DNA from: Paenibacillus sp. USDA918EY | Lineage (GTDB): Bacteria > Bacillota > Bacilli > Paenibacillales > Paenibacillaceae | Direction: 5' to 3' | NCBI RefSeq assembly: GCF_009870825.1 | Contig: NZ_WTWY01000005.1 | Coordinates: forward strand, 248,001 to 312,000 | DNA: 64,000 nucleotides | In this document: positions 27,960 to 35,662 of the stretch, one piece after another | Numbering within the stretch: position 1 is the first letter of the stretch | How the letters are laid out: the number at the start of each line of letters is the position of its first letter | The notes under the pieces: generated by a model | Databases searched by the model: none | What the model saw: the letters and a program-made list of their open reading frames with translations, nothing else | What the model was told of the DNA's origin: nothing | Made by a program: the position numbers and the translations under genes

Positions 27960-27977
27960 GTCGTTGTCCACATGCTG

Positions 27978-28412
27978 TCAGTCGATGCGAATGCGTTTCG
28001 TCCCGTCGTCCTGCGCTCTTTTTGGAATCTCGATCTGAAGCACGCCGTTTTCCAGCTTGGCTTTCACTTGCTCCGCATCCGCGCGCTCAAGGTAGAATCG
28101 ACGGACGAATTCACCGTAATGGCGCTCGCGTCGGATCACTTTTTGATCGTCGTCTTTCGTTTCAAACATGTCGTTGCGTTTGGCGGAAATGGTCAAATCA
28201 TGATCCTTCAGCTCGATCCGGATATCCTCCTTATTGAAACCGGGAAGCTCGGCGTCGATATAATAGGCGTCTTCGGTTTCACGGATGTCCGCGCGGAAGG
28301 ATTTTGTTCCGAACTCGGCCATGCCGACGGAATCGAACAAATCGTTAAAGGATTTCATCATGTTGTTAAAAAATACGTCGCTTTTTCTATTGAAAGGAAT
28401 CAAATCAAACAT
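27978..28412 (-). CDS. Hsp20/alpha-crystallin small heat-shock protein
   Basis: A 144-residue holdase chaperone like Hsp18 of Clostridium and Bacillus. The N-terminal arm is MFDLIPFNRKSDVFF. The alpha-crystallin domain at ~40-130 contains YIDAELPGFNKEDIRIELKD, RRERHYGEFVRRFYL and the conserved A-x-x-x-x-G-V-L motif KLENGVLQIEIPK. The C-terminal IxI-like tail is RIRID. GGAGGAACA precedes the start. A TCAAGATCTTGA palindrome lies about 180 bases upstream near 28592; no clear CIRCE element was seen. Confidence 0.93.
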   Translation of the reverse strand: MFDLIPFNRKSDVFFNNMMKSFNDLFDSVGMAEFGTKSFRADIRETEDAYYIDAELPGFNKEDIRIELKDHDLTISAKRNDMFETKDDDQKVIRRERHYGEFVRRFYLERADAEQVKAKLENGVLQIEIPKRAQDDGTKRIRID

Positions 28413-28639
28413 GTCTTGTTCCTCCTTTGATTAATGACTTTGCAAAATCAGCAGCATCCTGCAGGCTTGACTTTGCGAGCGGCCGCTTTGGCGGGCGTTG
28501 AATCTTACAGTTCCATTGTATGCTTCCTTCGGAAATCGGGCAAAACCGGTTTCGGGAGAAATCAGGCGATTAGAATCGAACAGAGCCGGTTTTCAAGATC
28601 TTGACCTTAACTGTCTTTGACTTTTATGCCCGCATGAAC

Positions 28640-28678
28640 AAAACGCCTGCCTTCGAGTATTGAAGGACAGGCGTTTTT
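28640..28678 (-). terminator. Terminator of pepF (bidirectional)
   Basis: AAAACGCCTG(T)CCTTC and GAAGGCAGGCGTTTT pair over a 7-base loop. The A- and T-rich flanks make it usable in both directions, so it also protects hsp20 from pepF read-through. Confidence 0.85.
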
Positions 28679-28708
28679 GTTGTATGGCGTGGCAATGCAT
28701 ACCCAGTA

Positions 28709-30403
28709 TTAAAGGGCTTCGTCGTTTACTTGATTCAGCCAGTTTTCAATGTCGCCGATCACCGAAGCTACGCAGCCGTCTTCGAACGGCGATTTCAATC
28801 CGGCATATTGGGCCAAGCCTACAAACGACATGCTGCCGCCGACTTTGCAGAGCTTCAAGTAATCGGCCCATGCGGATTTATAGTCTTCGTTCATGCGTTT
28901 CCAGAATTGGAAAGCGCACAGCTGCGCAAGCGTGTAATCGATGTAGTAGAACGGCGATTGGAAAATATGGCCCTGCTTATGCCAGAAGCCGCCGCGTTCC
29001 AGATAATCGTTGCCTCCGAAATTGCGGTGAGGCAGATATTTCTTCTCGATATCGCGCCATGCCTGCTTGCGTTCCGTCGGCGTTGCATCCGGATTTTCAT
29101 ATACGAAATGCTGGAATTCGTCGACCGACACGCCGTAAGGAACGAACAGAAGCGCGCTGCTCAAATGATCGAATTTGTATTTTTCCGTGTCTTCCTCGAA
29201 GAACAGATTCATCCACGGCCAGGTGAAAAATTCCATGCTCATCGAATGGATTTCGGCTGCTTCATACGTAGGCCAGTGATATTCAGGCACCTCGAAATGG
29301 CGGCTCGAATATACCTGGAACGCATGGCCCGCTTCGTGCGTCAGAACGTCGATGTCGCCGGAAGTTCCGTTGAAGTTCGAGAAGATAAACGGCGCGCCGT
29401 ATTTGCTGATATACGTGCAATACCCCCCGCCTTGTTTGCCTTTTTTGCTGACAAGGTCCATGAGGCCGTTTTCAACCATAAAACCGAAAAATTCCTTCGT
29501 TTCAGGCGACAGCTCCGAATACATTTTCACCCCGCGCTCCAGGATCCAATCCGGATCTCCTTTTGGCGCCGCATTACCGGTTTTGAAGCTGAAACCGTCG
29601 TCGTAGATGTATAGCTGGTCGACGCCGATCCGTTGGCGCTGGCGTTCCTTCAATTTGGTGGCCACCGGCACGATGTGCTCCAATACCTGCTTCCGGAAGT
29701 TCGCAACCATTTCGGCGTTGTAATCCGTGCGGTTCATCCGCACATAGGCCAGCTCCACGAAATTTTTGTAGCCAAGCTTATGGGCGATGCGCGTGCGCGT
29801 CTTGACCAGTTCGTCGTAAATCCGGTCAAAATCCGCTTCATGTTCGGCCATAAATTGGTATCTGGCTTCGGAAGCCCGGCGGCGCAGGTCGCGGTCCGTG
29901 GACAGCTCGAACGGCGTCAGTTGGGTGAGCGTGCGCTCTTCGCCTTCGAACGGAATTTTGGCGGAAGCGATCAGCTGCGCATATTCGGTCGAAAGCTTGT
30001 TTTCTGCTTGCAGATCTTCAATGATTTCGGGGCTGAACGTCTTGAGGGCAAGCTCGGCCAGCTGGAACAGCTGGGTTCCCCATTTCGCCTCGAGTTCGGC
30101 TCTGAACTTGGAATGAACAAGCGCGCGGTAGAAATCGGTTATGTATTCCTGGTAGATCGGCACGATCTCGTCAATATAGTCCTGTTCGGCTTTATAAAAC
30201 GCATCGTTGGTATCGATCGAATGGCGGACTGCGACGATTTGAGCCATCGACTCCATTTCCCCGCGGAGATGGTTGATCTCGGACAAAGCCTTCTCCTGAT
30301 CTTCCAGCCGTTCAGCGGATTCAAACTTCTGCACGAGCTGCCCGAACTGCCCTTTGATGGACTCGATATCCGGACGCTCATACTTGTATTCGTTAAATTT
30401 CAT
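28709..30403 (-). CDS. pepF: M3-family oligoendopeptidase F
   Basis: A 564-residue cytosolic zinc metallopeptidase of the PepF family that cleaves oligopeptides. The zinc site HEAGHAFQVYSSR (HEXXH) is near residue 350. The third ligand Glu fits YEAAEIHSMSMEFFTWP. The start MKFNEYKYERPDIESIK is typical, and ATG 30403 is preceded by AGAGGAAGTG; the longer frame to 30481 adds 26 residues without support. It is monocistronic and ends in a strong hairpin. Confidence 0.94.
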   Translation of the reverse strand: MKFNEYKYERPDIESIKGQFGQLVQKFESAERLEDQEKALSEINHLRGEMESMAQIVAVRHSIDTNDAFYKAEQDYIDEIVPIYQEYITDFYRALVHSKFRAELEAKWGTQLFQLAELALKTFSPEIIEDLQAENKLSTEYAQLIASAKIPFEGEERTLTQLTPFELSTDRDLRRRASEARYQFMAEHEADFDRIYDELVKTRTRIAHKLGYKNFVELAYVRMNRTDYNAEMVANFRKQVLEHIVPVATKLKERQRQRIGVDQLYIYDDGFSFKTGNAAPKGDPDWILERGVKMYSELSPETKEFFGFMVENGLMDLVSKKGKQGGGYCTYISKYGAPFIFSNFNGTSGDIDVLTHEAGHAFQVYSSRHFEVPEYHWPTYEAAEIHSMSMEFFTWPWMNLFFEEDTEKYKFDHLSSALLFVPYGVSVDEFQHFVYENPDATPTERKQAWRDIEKKYLPHRNFGGNDYLERGGFWHKQGHIFQSPFYYIDYTLAQLCAFQFWKRMNEDYKSAWADYLKLCKVGGSMSFVGLAQYAGLKSPFEDGCVASVIGDIENWLNQVNDEAL

Positions 30404-30512
30404 GGATTGGACACTTCCTCTCGCCTTGGGATCATTGTCTATTATACATGGAGTTGAGAAGAAGATTCTACCACCGTTCAAAAAAATTTAATGTTCTTTG
30501 ATTCCATACCGC

Positions 30513-30644
30513 TTAACCGGCCCACCATAAGATCAAAATCACCGCAATTTGTATGCTGAAAAACAATCCGAGAAGCAACAGGACGAGGCCGGCCAGCAAC
30601 TTCGCTGCTATAAAGGCAAATTTTTTCCATCTCCCTTGTATCAT
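30513..30644 (-). CDS. Small hydrophobic membrane peptide (43 residues)
   Basis: ATG 30642-30644 to TAA 30513 encodes a 43-residue protein. A basic N-terminus (MIQGRWKKFAF) is followed by about 30 hydrophobic residues (LLAGLVLLLLGLFFS, IQIAVILILWW), enough for one long or two short membrane helices. GGAGGATGGGATGG just upstream is a strong ribosome binding site. It follows the conserved intergenic element (copy B) exactly as the PKS gene follows copy A. No homologue is named. It could be a regulatory membrane peptide or a type I toxin-like peptide. Confidence 0.6.
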   Translation of the reverse strand: MIQGRWKKFAFIAAKLLAGLVLLLLGLFFSIQIAVILILWWAG

Positions 30645-30670
30645 CCATCCCATCCTCCGTCATACGATTT

Positions 30671-30752
30671 AATAACATAACAAAAATCTAACGACGTACC
30701 TCCACTGAAGACAGGCCGCGCTTGGCGGAAATTTTTCTTGAGTTATAAGGAT
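30671..30752 (-). repeat. Intergenic element, copy B, directly upstream of the small membrane peptide
   Basis: This is the second copy of the element at 22296-22371, with the same CCGC-GCTTG-GCGG hairpin. On the minus strand it can encode KRWHPYNSRK then ISAKRGLSSVEVRR and stop at the same TAG as copy A, again without an ATG. The AATAACAT block at its promoter-distal end is also shared, with an insertion of about 9 bases. Confidence 0.6.
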
Positions 30753-30866
30753 GCCATCGCTTCGAGGCTTCTCTTTCTTATATCTTTGAAAAGCCTTATG
30801 CGTCGCCCGTCAAACGTCTTTTTTGCCGAATCCAGATCACCATTGTGTGTTGGACCGAGCCATGAT

Positions 30867-30907
30867 ATATTAGGTAACAAATAAATTATTTAGGCGCTAC
30901 CTAATAT
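30867..30907. promoter_or_regulatory. Perfect 10-base inverted repeat upstream of the XRE gene
   Basis: ATATTAGGTA (30867-30876) and TACCTAATAT (30898-30907) are perfect inverted copies separated by 21 bases. A third half-site-like ATTTAGG lies inside. The right arm ends 32 bases before the XRE start, a fitting place for autoregulation by that protein. The spacing implies two dimers or a looped dimer. Confidence 0.55.
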
Positions 30908-30939
30908 TATACCACAATAAGGAAAGGGTGCATGCAAAG

Positions 30940-31179
30940 ATGCTAGTTTGGATGCTTCGGCAAGTCATGGCGCAAAAGGGGATTTGGTCGGGTGCCGAGC
31001 TGGCAAGATTGTTGAAGGAAAAAGCCGGATACGAGCTGTCCCCCCCTTCCATCAGCGCTTTGCTGCGGGGACAACCTAAACAAATGAAAGCCGAAACGCT
31101 GGATGCGCTGTGCACGGCGCTGGAATGCACGACCGGCGATTTATGGGTGCACACGCCATCGGGCGTTCAAGGCGCTTAA
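30940..31179 (+). CDS. Small XRE-family (Cro/C1-type HTH) regulator
   Basis: A 79-residue one-domain DNA-binding protein. The HTH spans about residues 18-68, with SGAELARLLKEKAGYELSPP and SISALLRGQPKQMKAETLDA, and the end ALECTTGDLWVH is typical of the YozG-like subfamily. ATG 30940 is chosen over GTG 30928, which overlaps the GGAAAGGG ribosome binding site. It ends 24 bases before peptide deformylase and is probably co-transcribed with it. The upstream inverted repeat suggests self-control. Confidence 0.8.
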   Translation: MLVWMLRQVMAQKGIWSGAELARLLKEKAGYELSPPSISALLRGQPKQMKAETLDALCTALECTTGDLWVHTPSGVQGA

Positions 31180-31203
31180 TACAAGTCAGGAGGCTAATGA
31201 ACA

Positions 31204-31716
31204 GTGGCGGAAAGAGAAATTGTTCCCTTCGGGGATCCTGTGCTCCGCAAAATCGCAAAACCCGTTACGGAGCTGACACCAAAAATGCTGCGCATCCTTG
31301 ACGATCTCGTCGATACGCTGTACGCCGAAGACGGACGCGCGGGCTTGGCCGCGCCCCAAATCGGATTTTTGCGCAGAATGGTCGTGATGGATTGCGGGGA
31401 AGGACTTATTGAACTGATCAATCCCGAAATACTCGAAAAAAGCGGCGAGCAAATCGGGCCGGAAGCTTGCTTGTCGTATCCGGGCTATTCAGGAATCGTC
31501 AAACGGGCCGACTACGTCAAAGTCAGAACGCTGACCCGGGCGGGCGAATCGGTCGTATTGGAGGGGACCGGCTATTTGGCGCGCTGCATCCAGCACGAAA
31601 TCGATCACCTCGACGGCGTATTATTTATCGACCGGATCGAAGGCGACCAGTTTTATCACGAGCCGTCCAAGCAGAAGGCCGACCTGTTGAAGGCATTGAA
31701 GCTAACGCAAAAATAG
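31204..31716 (+). CDS. def: Peptide deformylase
   Basis: A 170-residue iron/zinc enzyme removing the formyl group from nascent N-termini. Motif 1 is AGLAAPQIG and motif 3 is CIQHEIDHLDGVLFID, with both metal His and the catalytic Glu. Motif 2 reads EACLSYPG where most enzymes have EGCLS; the metal Cys is kept. The C-terminal basic region is short. GTG 31204 follows AGGAGG by 10 bases. Many Bacillota carry two deformylases; this copy, paired with an XRE regulator, may be the secondary, conditionally expressed one. Confidence 0.93.
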   Translation: MAEREIVPFGDPVLRKIAKPVTELTPKMLRILDDLVDTLYAEDGRAGLAAPQIGFLRRMVVMDCGEGLIELINPEILEKSGEQIGPEACLSYPGYSGIVKRADYVKVRTLTRAGESVVLEGTGYLARCIQHEIDHLDGVLFIDRIEGDQFYHEPSKQKADLLKALKLTQK

Positions 31717-31798
31717 TCTTATACGACGGCGTTAATAAATCAACAATGCTGGCATGAATGAATTCTATTCTTGCCGACCTTTGAACATTATTTTAAAG

Positions 31799-31837
31799 CA
31801 AATTAGCCGTGAAACCATATGGTTCGCGGCTAATTTG
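31799..31837 (+). terminator. Terminator between def and the patatin gene
   Basis: AAATTAGCCG(T)GAACC and GGTTCGCGGCTAATTT form a long near-perfect stem around CATAT. The U tract is short, so it is a moderate terminator usable from both sides. Confidence 0.65.
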
Positions 31838-31925
31838 TCCTGTACCGAATTTTTTGAAACGTTGTTCCTTGCCTCGGAAAGAGCCTATACCACCCTTGTG
31901 TTCGTTAGAACAGAATAAAGGCTTC

Positions 31926-32780
31926 TTACCACATGGCCAGAACGGCTTCGGCAATGTTTCGGCCTTGTTCCCGTCCCGCGATTGCCGTTGCGCCCCGACG
32001 GGCGGGGTCATACGGATTGGGTCCGATCGCCGCGACGCTGCGTTCATCCGGTATGATGAGATAAACTTCCGCGTTGGCACGCATGTCTGCCGCATCTTCC
32101 TCAGCTCCCGGAATAGAACCATAACCTTTCGGCATAGGGGAAAGAATCACGATCCGTTCATATCCTTCCGCAAGTCGTGCGTTGGTCGTGGACACCATGC
32201 CTCCGTCGGTCCAGATGCGCCCACCGATGGAAACAAGCGGCCATATCCCCGGAACGGCTCCGCTGGCCGACACGGCATCAAGCAAAGAAACTCCCGATTG
32301 ATGATCGAAAGCATGCAGCTCCCCCGTATCGGCATCAATGGCAGTCACCCGAAGATGAGGCGGCCAAGTTCTGGTCGTTAGGCGGCTCTCTACAACCTTG
32401 CGCCGTTGTTCGAGCGACACCGGGGAGGGATTGCTTTTGGCGATAAGACCGAATTCCGCCCCTACTTTTTGCGGATCGCTACCTCCTGCGTCGAATGCAT
32501 GATACCACGCTTGCATCAATTCATTGGACGCGGCGACCGATATCTCGGTCGGATTCGACTCCAACTGTTCGGCAAACAGCTTGTTCATGTCGTACCCGCT
32601 GGCTAAAGCTGCTCCGACAAATGCTCCGGCAGACGTCCCGATGATCACGTCAGATCGGTAGAGATCGACACCGGATTCGAACAATCCCGCTAAAACGCCC
32701 ACCTCCCATGCGATGCCGGTCACGCCGCCGCCGCCCAAAACGACGGCTCGGGTTGGGGAATTCCTTTTCTGGGCGTTCAT
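31926..32780 (-). CDS. Patatin-like phospholipase/acyl hydrolase
   Basis: A 284-residue cytosolic serine hydrolase. The oxyanion glycine loop is AVVLGGGGVTGIAWEVG, the nucleophile elbow is IIGTSAGAFVGAA (Ser in GTSAG), and the dyad Asp is in RIWTDGGMVSTTNA (DGG). Such enzymes release fatty acids from phospholipids or other acyl esters. It is divergent from a MerR regulator and carries a promoter with the long 20-base spacer typical of MerR-activated genes. The ligand is unknown. Confidence 0.9.
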   Translation of the reverse strand: MNAQKRNSPTRAVVLGGGGVTGIAWEVGVLAGLFESGVDLYRSDVIIGTSAGAFVGAALASGYDMNKLFAEQLESNPTEISVAASNELMQAWYHAFDAGGSDPQKVGAEFGLIAKSNPSPVSLEQRRKVVESRLTTRTWPPHLRVTAIDADTGELHAFDHQSGVSLLDAVSASGAVPGIWPLVSIGGRIWTDGGMVSTTNARLAEGYERIVILSPMPKGYGSIPGAEEDAADMRANAEVYLIIPDERSVAAIGPNPYDPARRGATAIAGREQGRNIAEAVLAMW

Positions 32781-32821
32781 TCACAGCCCCTCCTTTTGAC
32801 AATTTTTCTTTCAGCCTCTAG

Positions 32822-32853
32822 AGTATACACCATAAAGTAAACTTGAAGGTCAA
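32822..32853 (-). promoter_or_regulatory. MerR-type promoter of the patatin gene with inverted-repeat operator
   Basis: Reading leftward, TTGACC (32848-32853) and TATACT (32822-32827) have a 20-base spacer. An imperfect inverted repeat (32829-32850) with arms ACCTTCAAGT and ACTTTATGGT, 8 of 10 pairs matching, lies across that spacer. Long spacers with an internal dyad are the hallmark of MerR-activated promoters. The MerR gene at 32875 is the obvious candidate. Confidence 0.75.
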
Positions 32854-32874
32854 GCCTAATGTGCGGAGGATCGG

Positions 32875-33240
32875 ATGAAAATTCATATGCTGGCGCAAAA
32901 AACCGGATTAACGCCGCCTACCATTCGTTATTATGAGAAGGAAGGACTGCTGGATAAACGCCATGTTGAGCGAATGGACAATAATTATCGGAATTATACC
33001 GAGGAAGCGGTCGAACACCTTCGGCTGATCAAAAAAGTTCAGGCTGCGGGATTCACGCTCGGAGACATTAAAGCCATTATGAAAGAAAAAGGAGAGCTCT
33101 CCCGGGTCGTTGAATTGTTGCAGGAGAAGATGAAGGAAATGGACTGCAGGAAAAAGGAATTGGAGCAAACGCAGGAACTTCTCGCCCGGATGATTGCCCA
33201 CAAACTGGCGCTGTTGGAGAAGAAGGGAACAAAAACATGA
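32875..33240 (+). CDS. MerR-family transcriptional regulator
   Basis: A 121-residue regulator. The winged helix starts MKIHMLAQKTGLTPPTIRYYEKEGLL with the wing NNYRNYTEEAVEHLRLIKK. The dimerisation coiled coil runs from about 78 to 118 (LQEKMKEMDCRKKELEQTQ). A single Cys (in MDCRKK) lies in the coiled coil and there is no metal-binding C-terminal loop, so a small molecule or redox cue is likelier than Hg/Cu/Zn. GGAGGATCGG precedes the ATG. The operator in the divergent promoter suggests it controls the patatin gene. Confidence 0.9.
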   Translation: MKIHMLAQKTGLTPPTIRYYEKEGLLDKRHVERMDNNYRNYTEEAVEHLRLIKKVQAAGFTLGDIKAIMKEKGELSRVVELLQEKMKEMDCRKKELEQTQELLARMIAHKLALLEKKGTKT

Positions 33241-33275
33241 TTCAACCACTGCTTCAAATCATAAGTACTCCTTCT

Positions 33276-33318
33276 CAAAAAAACCGCCCTGCATGATGGC
33301 AGCAGGACGGTTTTTTTG
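33276..33318. terminator. Bidirectional terminator between merR and the aldo/keto reductase
   Basis: AAAAAAACCG(C)CCTGC and GCAGGACGGTTTTTTT form a strong stem with A/T runs on both sides, between two convergent genes. Confidence 0.9.
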
Positions 33319-33343
33319 TCTTCAAACCTATAACATAGTCATT

Positions 33344-34252
33344 TTATCTATGCGCCTCATAAACGTTGGCGCGGCTGATGCCGCGGATTTGCTCCAATTC
33401 CTTCGGGGTCAGATCGGGCGAATCGCCCGCGGCCACATTGTGCCGAAGCTGCTCAAGCGAGCTCGCCCCGGGAATGGCTGCCGCTACCGCAGGATGACCC
33501 AACGAATAACGGATAGCGGTCTGCGACATGGAACGGTCGGGACGAACGAATGCCTCCAGTTTTTTGCGGATTTCCAGGAGCTCTTCCGGAGTGTAGTCCA
33601 AGTAACCTTTGCCGGCTTTTGCTTCGCCCGTTTCAGCCAGAACGCCCGAAGCGACGGGCCCGCGCGCGATGACGCTGACGCCGTGCCCGTCGAGCAGCGG
33701 CAGCACCTCTTCTTCCGGCCTGCGGTCAAGAATGCTGTACTGGCTCATGACGGATACGATGTTCGAACGTTTGACGTATTCGCGGATGACGTTCGGACGG
33801 ATCGAAGAGATGCCGTAATAACGGATGACCCCTTCCTGCTTCAATTCCTCGAACGCTTCAATCGTTTCGTCGATGGGATCGTCCAGCGTGCCGCCATGGA
33901 GTTGGTACAGATCGATGTAATCGGTCTGAAGGCGGCGCAAGCTGTCTTTTACGGCTGTTTTGATATAAGCTTTGGACGGGTCCCAGCTCCAGCCCTCTTT
34001 GCCCGGAATCCGGCGGTTGCCGACTTTGGTGGCCAAAATGGCGTCGCCGCGGCGGCCTTTTAGGGCTTTGCCCACAATTTCCTCGTTCCGGCCCGCGTCG
34101 TACAAATCGGCCGTATCCAAAAAGTTGATTCCCCGCTCAAGCGCCTCATGAATTAATCGTTCGGCGGGTTGTTCTTCCGTTCCGAGCGACATGCAGCCAA
34201 GCCCGATTTCGCTAACGAACAGCTCCGAAGTTCCAAGCCGGTTTTTTTTCAT
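33344..34252 (-). CDS. Aldo/keto reductase
   Basis: A 302-residue NADPH-dependent TIM-barrel oxidoreductase. MSLGTEEQPAERLIHEALE, INFLDTADLYDAGRNEEIVGKAL (catalytic Asp and Tyr), ILATKVGN (Lys), and YIDLYQLHGG (His) give the full catalytic tetrad Asp-Tyr-Lys-His. It resembles the YqkF/IolS branch. ATG 34252 lies behind GGGGAGGAG. It follows DUF445 by 40 bases and ends at a strong bidirectional terminator. The substrate is not predictable. Confidence 0.92.
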   Translation of the reverse strand: MKKNRLGTSELFVSEIGLGCMSLGTEEQPAERLIHEALERGINFLDTADLYDAGRNEEIVGKALKGRRGDAILATKVGNRRIPGKEGWSWDPSKAYIKTAVKDSLRRLQTDYIDLYQLHGGTLDDPIDETIEAFEELKQEGVIRYYGISSIRPNVIREYVKRSNIVSVMSQYSILDRRPEEEVLPLLDGHGVSVIARGPVASGVLAETGEAKAGKGYLDYTPEELLEIRKKLEAFVRPDRSMSQTAIRYSLGHPAVAAAIPGASSLEQLRHNVAAGDSPDLTPKELEQIRGISRANVYEAHR

Positions 34253-34292
34253 ATCAAAACTCCTCCCCGTCATTAATGATTGAATTTATTCC

Positions 34293-35540
34293 TTACGCCA
34301 GCAGCATATGGATGACCGTCAACACAAGCCCGATCAAAAATCCGCAGATGGCTCCGTTTACCCGAATCCACTGCAGGTCGCTGCCGACCTTCTCTTCCAG
34401 CATTTGCACCAGCGACTGGTCATCCAGCTGATCAAGGTTCTCGCGCACCAGCAGACCGATCCGGTAGTAGTTCGCTTCGACCGCCTTCACGATCAGAGAC
34501 AAAATGCCCTGTTCCCAGCGGTCCATCGTCTCTTCCTTGTCCCGCAGCATGTTCGTGGCCCACCGGTACAATTTGACGATGGCGCGCCCTCCGTTCACCC
34601 GCTCCTGCTCCAGCAATGCCAGCACTCGCTCCCGGATCTCTTCAAGCTTGCGCAGCATCCATTCCTCGGTACCGGGAGCCGCAAGCTTTTCCCCGATCAG
34701 GGTTTTGATGCGCTCGGCGACTTCCGGATTTTCCGCGAAATCGGTGACCTGCTGCCGCACTTCCGTCAAAATACGCTGCCGGACCGGACTATTTTCGTAG
34801 GCAAGTTCATATAACGTGGACTGGATCAGGTTTTTCAGCATATTCCCGAGCTTTTCCTCGCTCATGAAACCCAACATCGCTTGCAGCGCGAATCCTTTCA
34901 TTCCGCTCAGCTGGATTTCCTGCAGCTTGTTCATTGCGAGCTGGCCTAGCATATATTCATTTTCGGGACGGCTTATCCAACGGCCGGCAAAGTTCAGCAC
35001 GAAATTGAACGCCTTTTCATCCAGCTGGCTGCGAAAAGCCTGCTTTGATGCCGCTTCGAGCATCGGCGATAAATCCTGTTTTCCCACCAAGTCGACAAGC
35101 AGCTTTTGCGCGGCCGGCGTGATGTTTTGAAGCGGAATTTGCCGCACGGCTTCGCTGACGGCATCGATCATTTTAACGCGGATTTCCTTTTTGCCGATCA
35201 GCTTCAAAATCCCGGACGACAACGCTTTGAACAGCTTCATCTGCCGCAATCGTCCCGTGATGCTTTCTTTGTTCAGCAGCTCCGTTTCCAGCGCCGAAAT
35301 CAGCGAGTTGACGATTTTGTTGCGGTTTTTCAGCAGCAAGGACGTATGCGGGATCGGAATGCCGAGCGGATGCCGGAATAATGCCGTCACCGCAAACCAG
35401 TCCGCAAATCCGCCGACCAGTCCCGCCTCAAAACCTCCCTGCAGCAGGCGCACCGCCACGTTCTGGGGCAAAAACAAGGTGATCAGAAACCCGGCTCCCA
35501 TGACCGCCAGCGAGGTCCCTGCCAAATACCTGGATTTCAA
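34293..35540 (-). CDS. DUF445-family membrane protein
   Basis: A 415-residue protein. The N-terminal helix LAGTSLAVMGAGFLITLFL (about 6-24) and conserved LLQGGFEAGLVGGFADWFAV, TALFRHPLGIPIPHTSLL and KNRNKIVNSLI segments are those of DUF445. A long mostly helical soluble part ends in a C-terminal membrane helix (NGAICGFLIGLVLTVIHMLL). The start is TTG behind AGGGA. The family's function is unknown; envelope or spore-related roles have been suggested for relatives. Confidence 0.85.
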   Translation of the reverse strand: MKSRYLAGTSLAVMGAGFLITLFLPQNVAVRLLQGGFEAGLVGGFADWFAVTALFRHPLGIPIPHTSLLLKNRNKIVNSLISALETELLNKESITGRLRQMKLFKALSSGILKLIGKKEIRVKMIDAVSEAVRQIPLQNITPAAQKLLVDLVGKQDLSPMLEAASKQAFRSQLDEKAFNFVLNFAGRWISRPENEYMLGQLAMNKLQEIQLSGMKGFALQAMLGFMSEEKLGNMLKNLIQSTLYELAYENSPVRQRILTEVRQQVTDFAENPEVAERIKTLIGEKLAAPGTEEWMLRKLEEIRERVLALLEQERVNGGRAIVKLYRWATNMLRDKEETMDRWEQGILSLIVKAVEANYYRIGLLVRENLDQLDDQSLVQMLEEKVGSDLQWIRVNGAICGFLIGLVLTVIHMLLA

Positions 35541-35630
35541 GTCATATCCCTCCGCTCTATGTATCCGTTAACTAATAGTATTGTAACCATATTGGAGTTG
35601 CAAGCTTACAACCGCTTCCTCCGCCAATAG

Positions 35631-35653
35631 AAAAACTCCCGCTCAGACGGGAG
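35631..35653 (-). terminator. Terminator after the nitroreductase gene
   Basis: CTCCCG-TCTGAG-CGGGAG followed by TTTTTC on the minus strand, 10 bases after the nitroreductase stop. Confidence 0.85.
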
Positions 35654-35662
35654 CCATCAATT

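Noticed and set aside
28601..28621. CtsR-like heptad repeats upstream of hsp20
   Set aside because: The half-sites TTGACC and TTTGACT are spaced by eight bases, not by three, and are far upstream of the gene.
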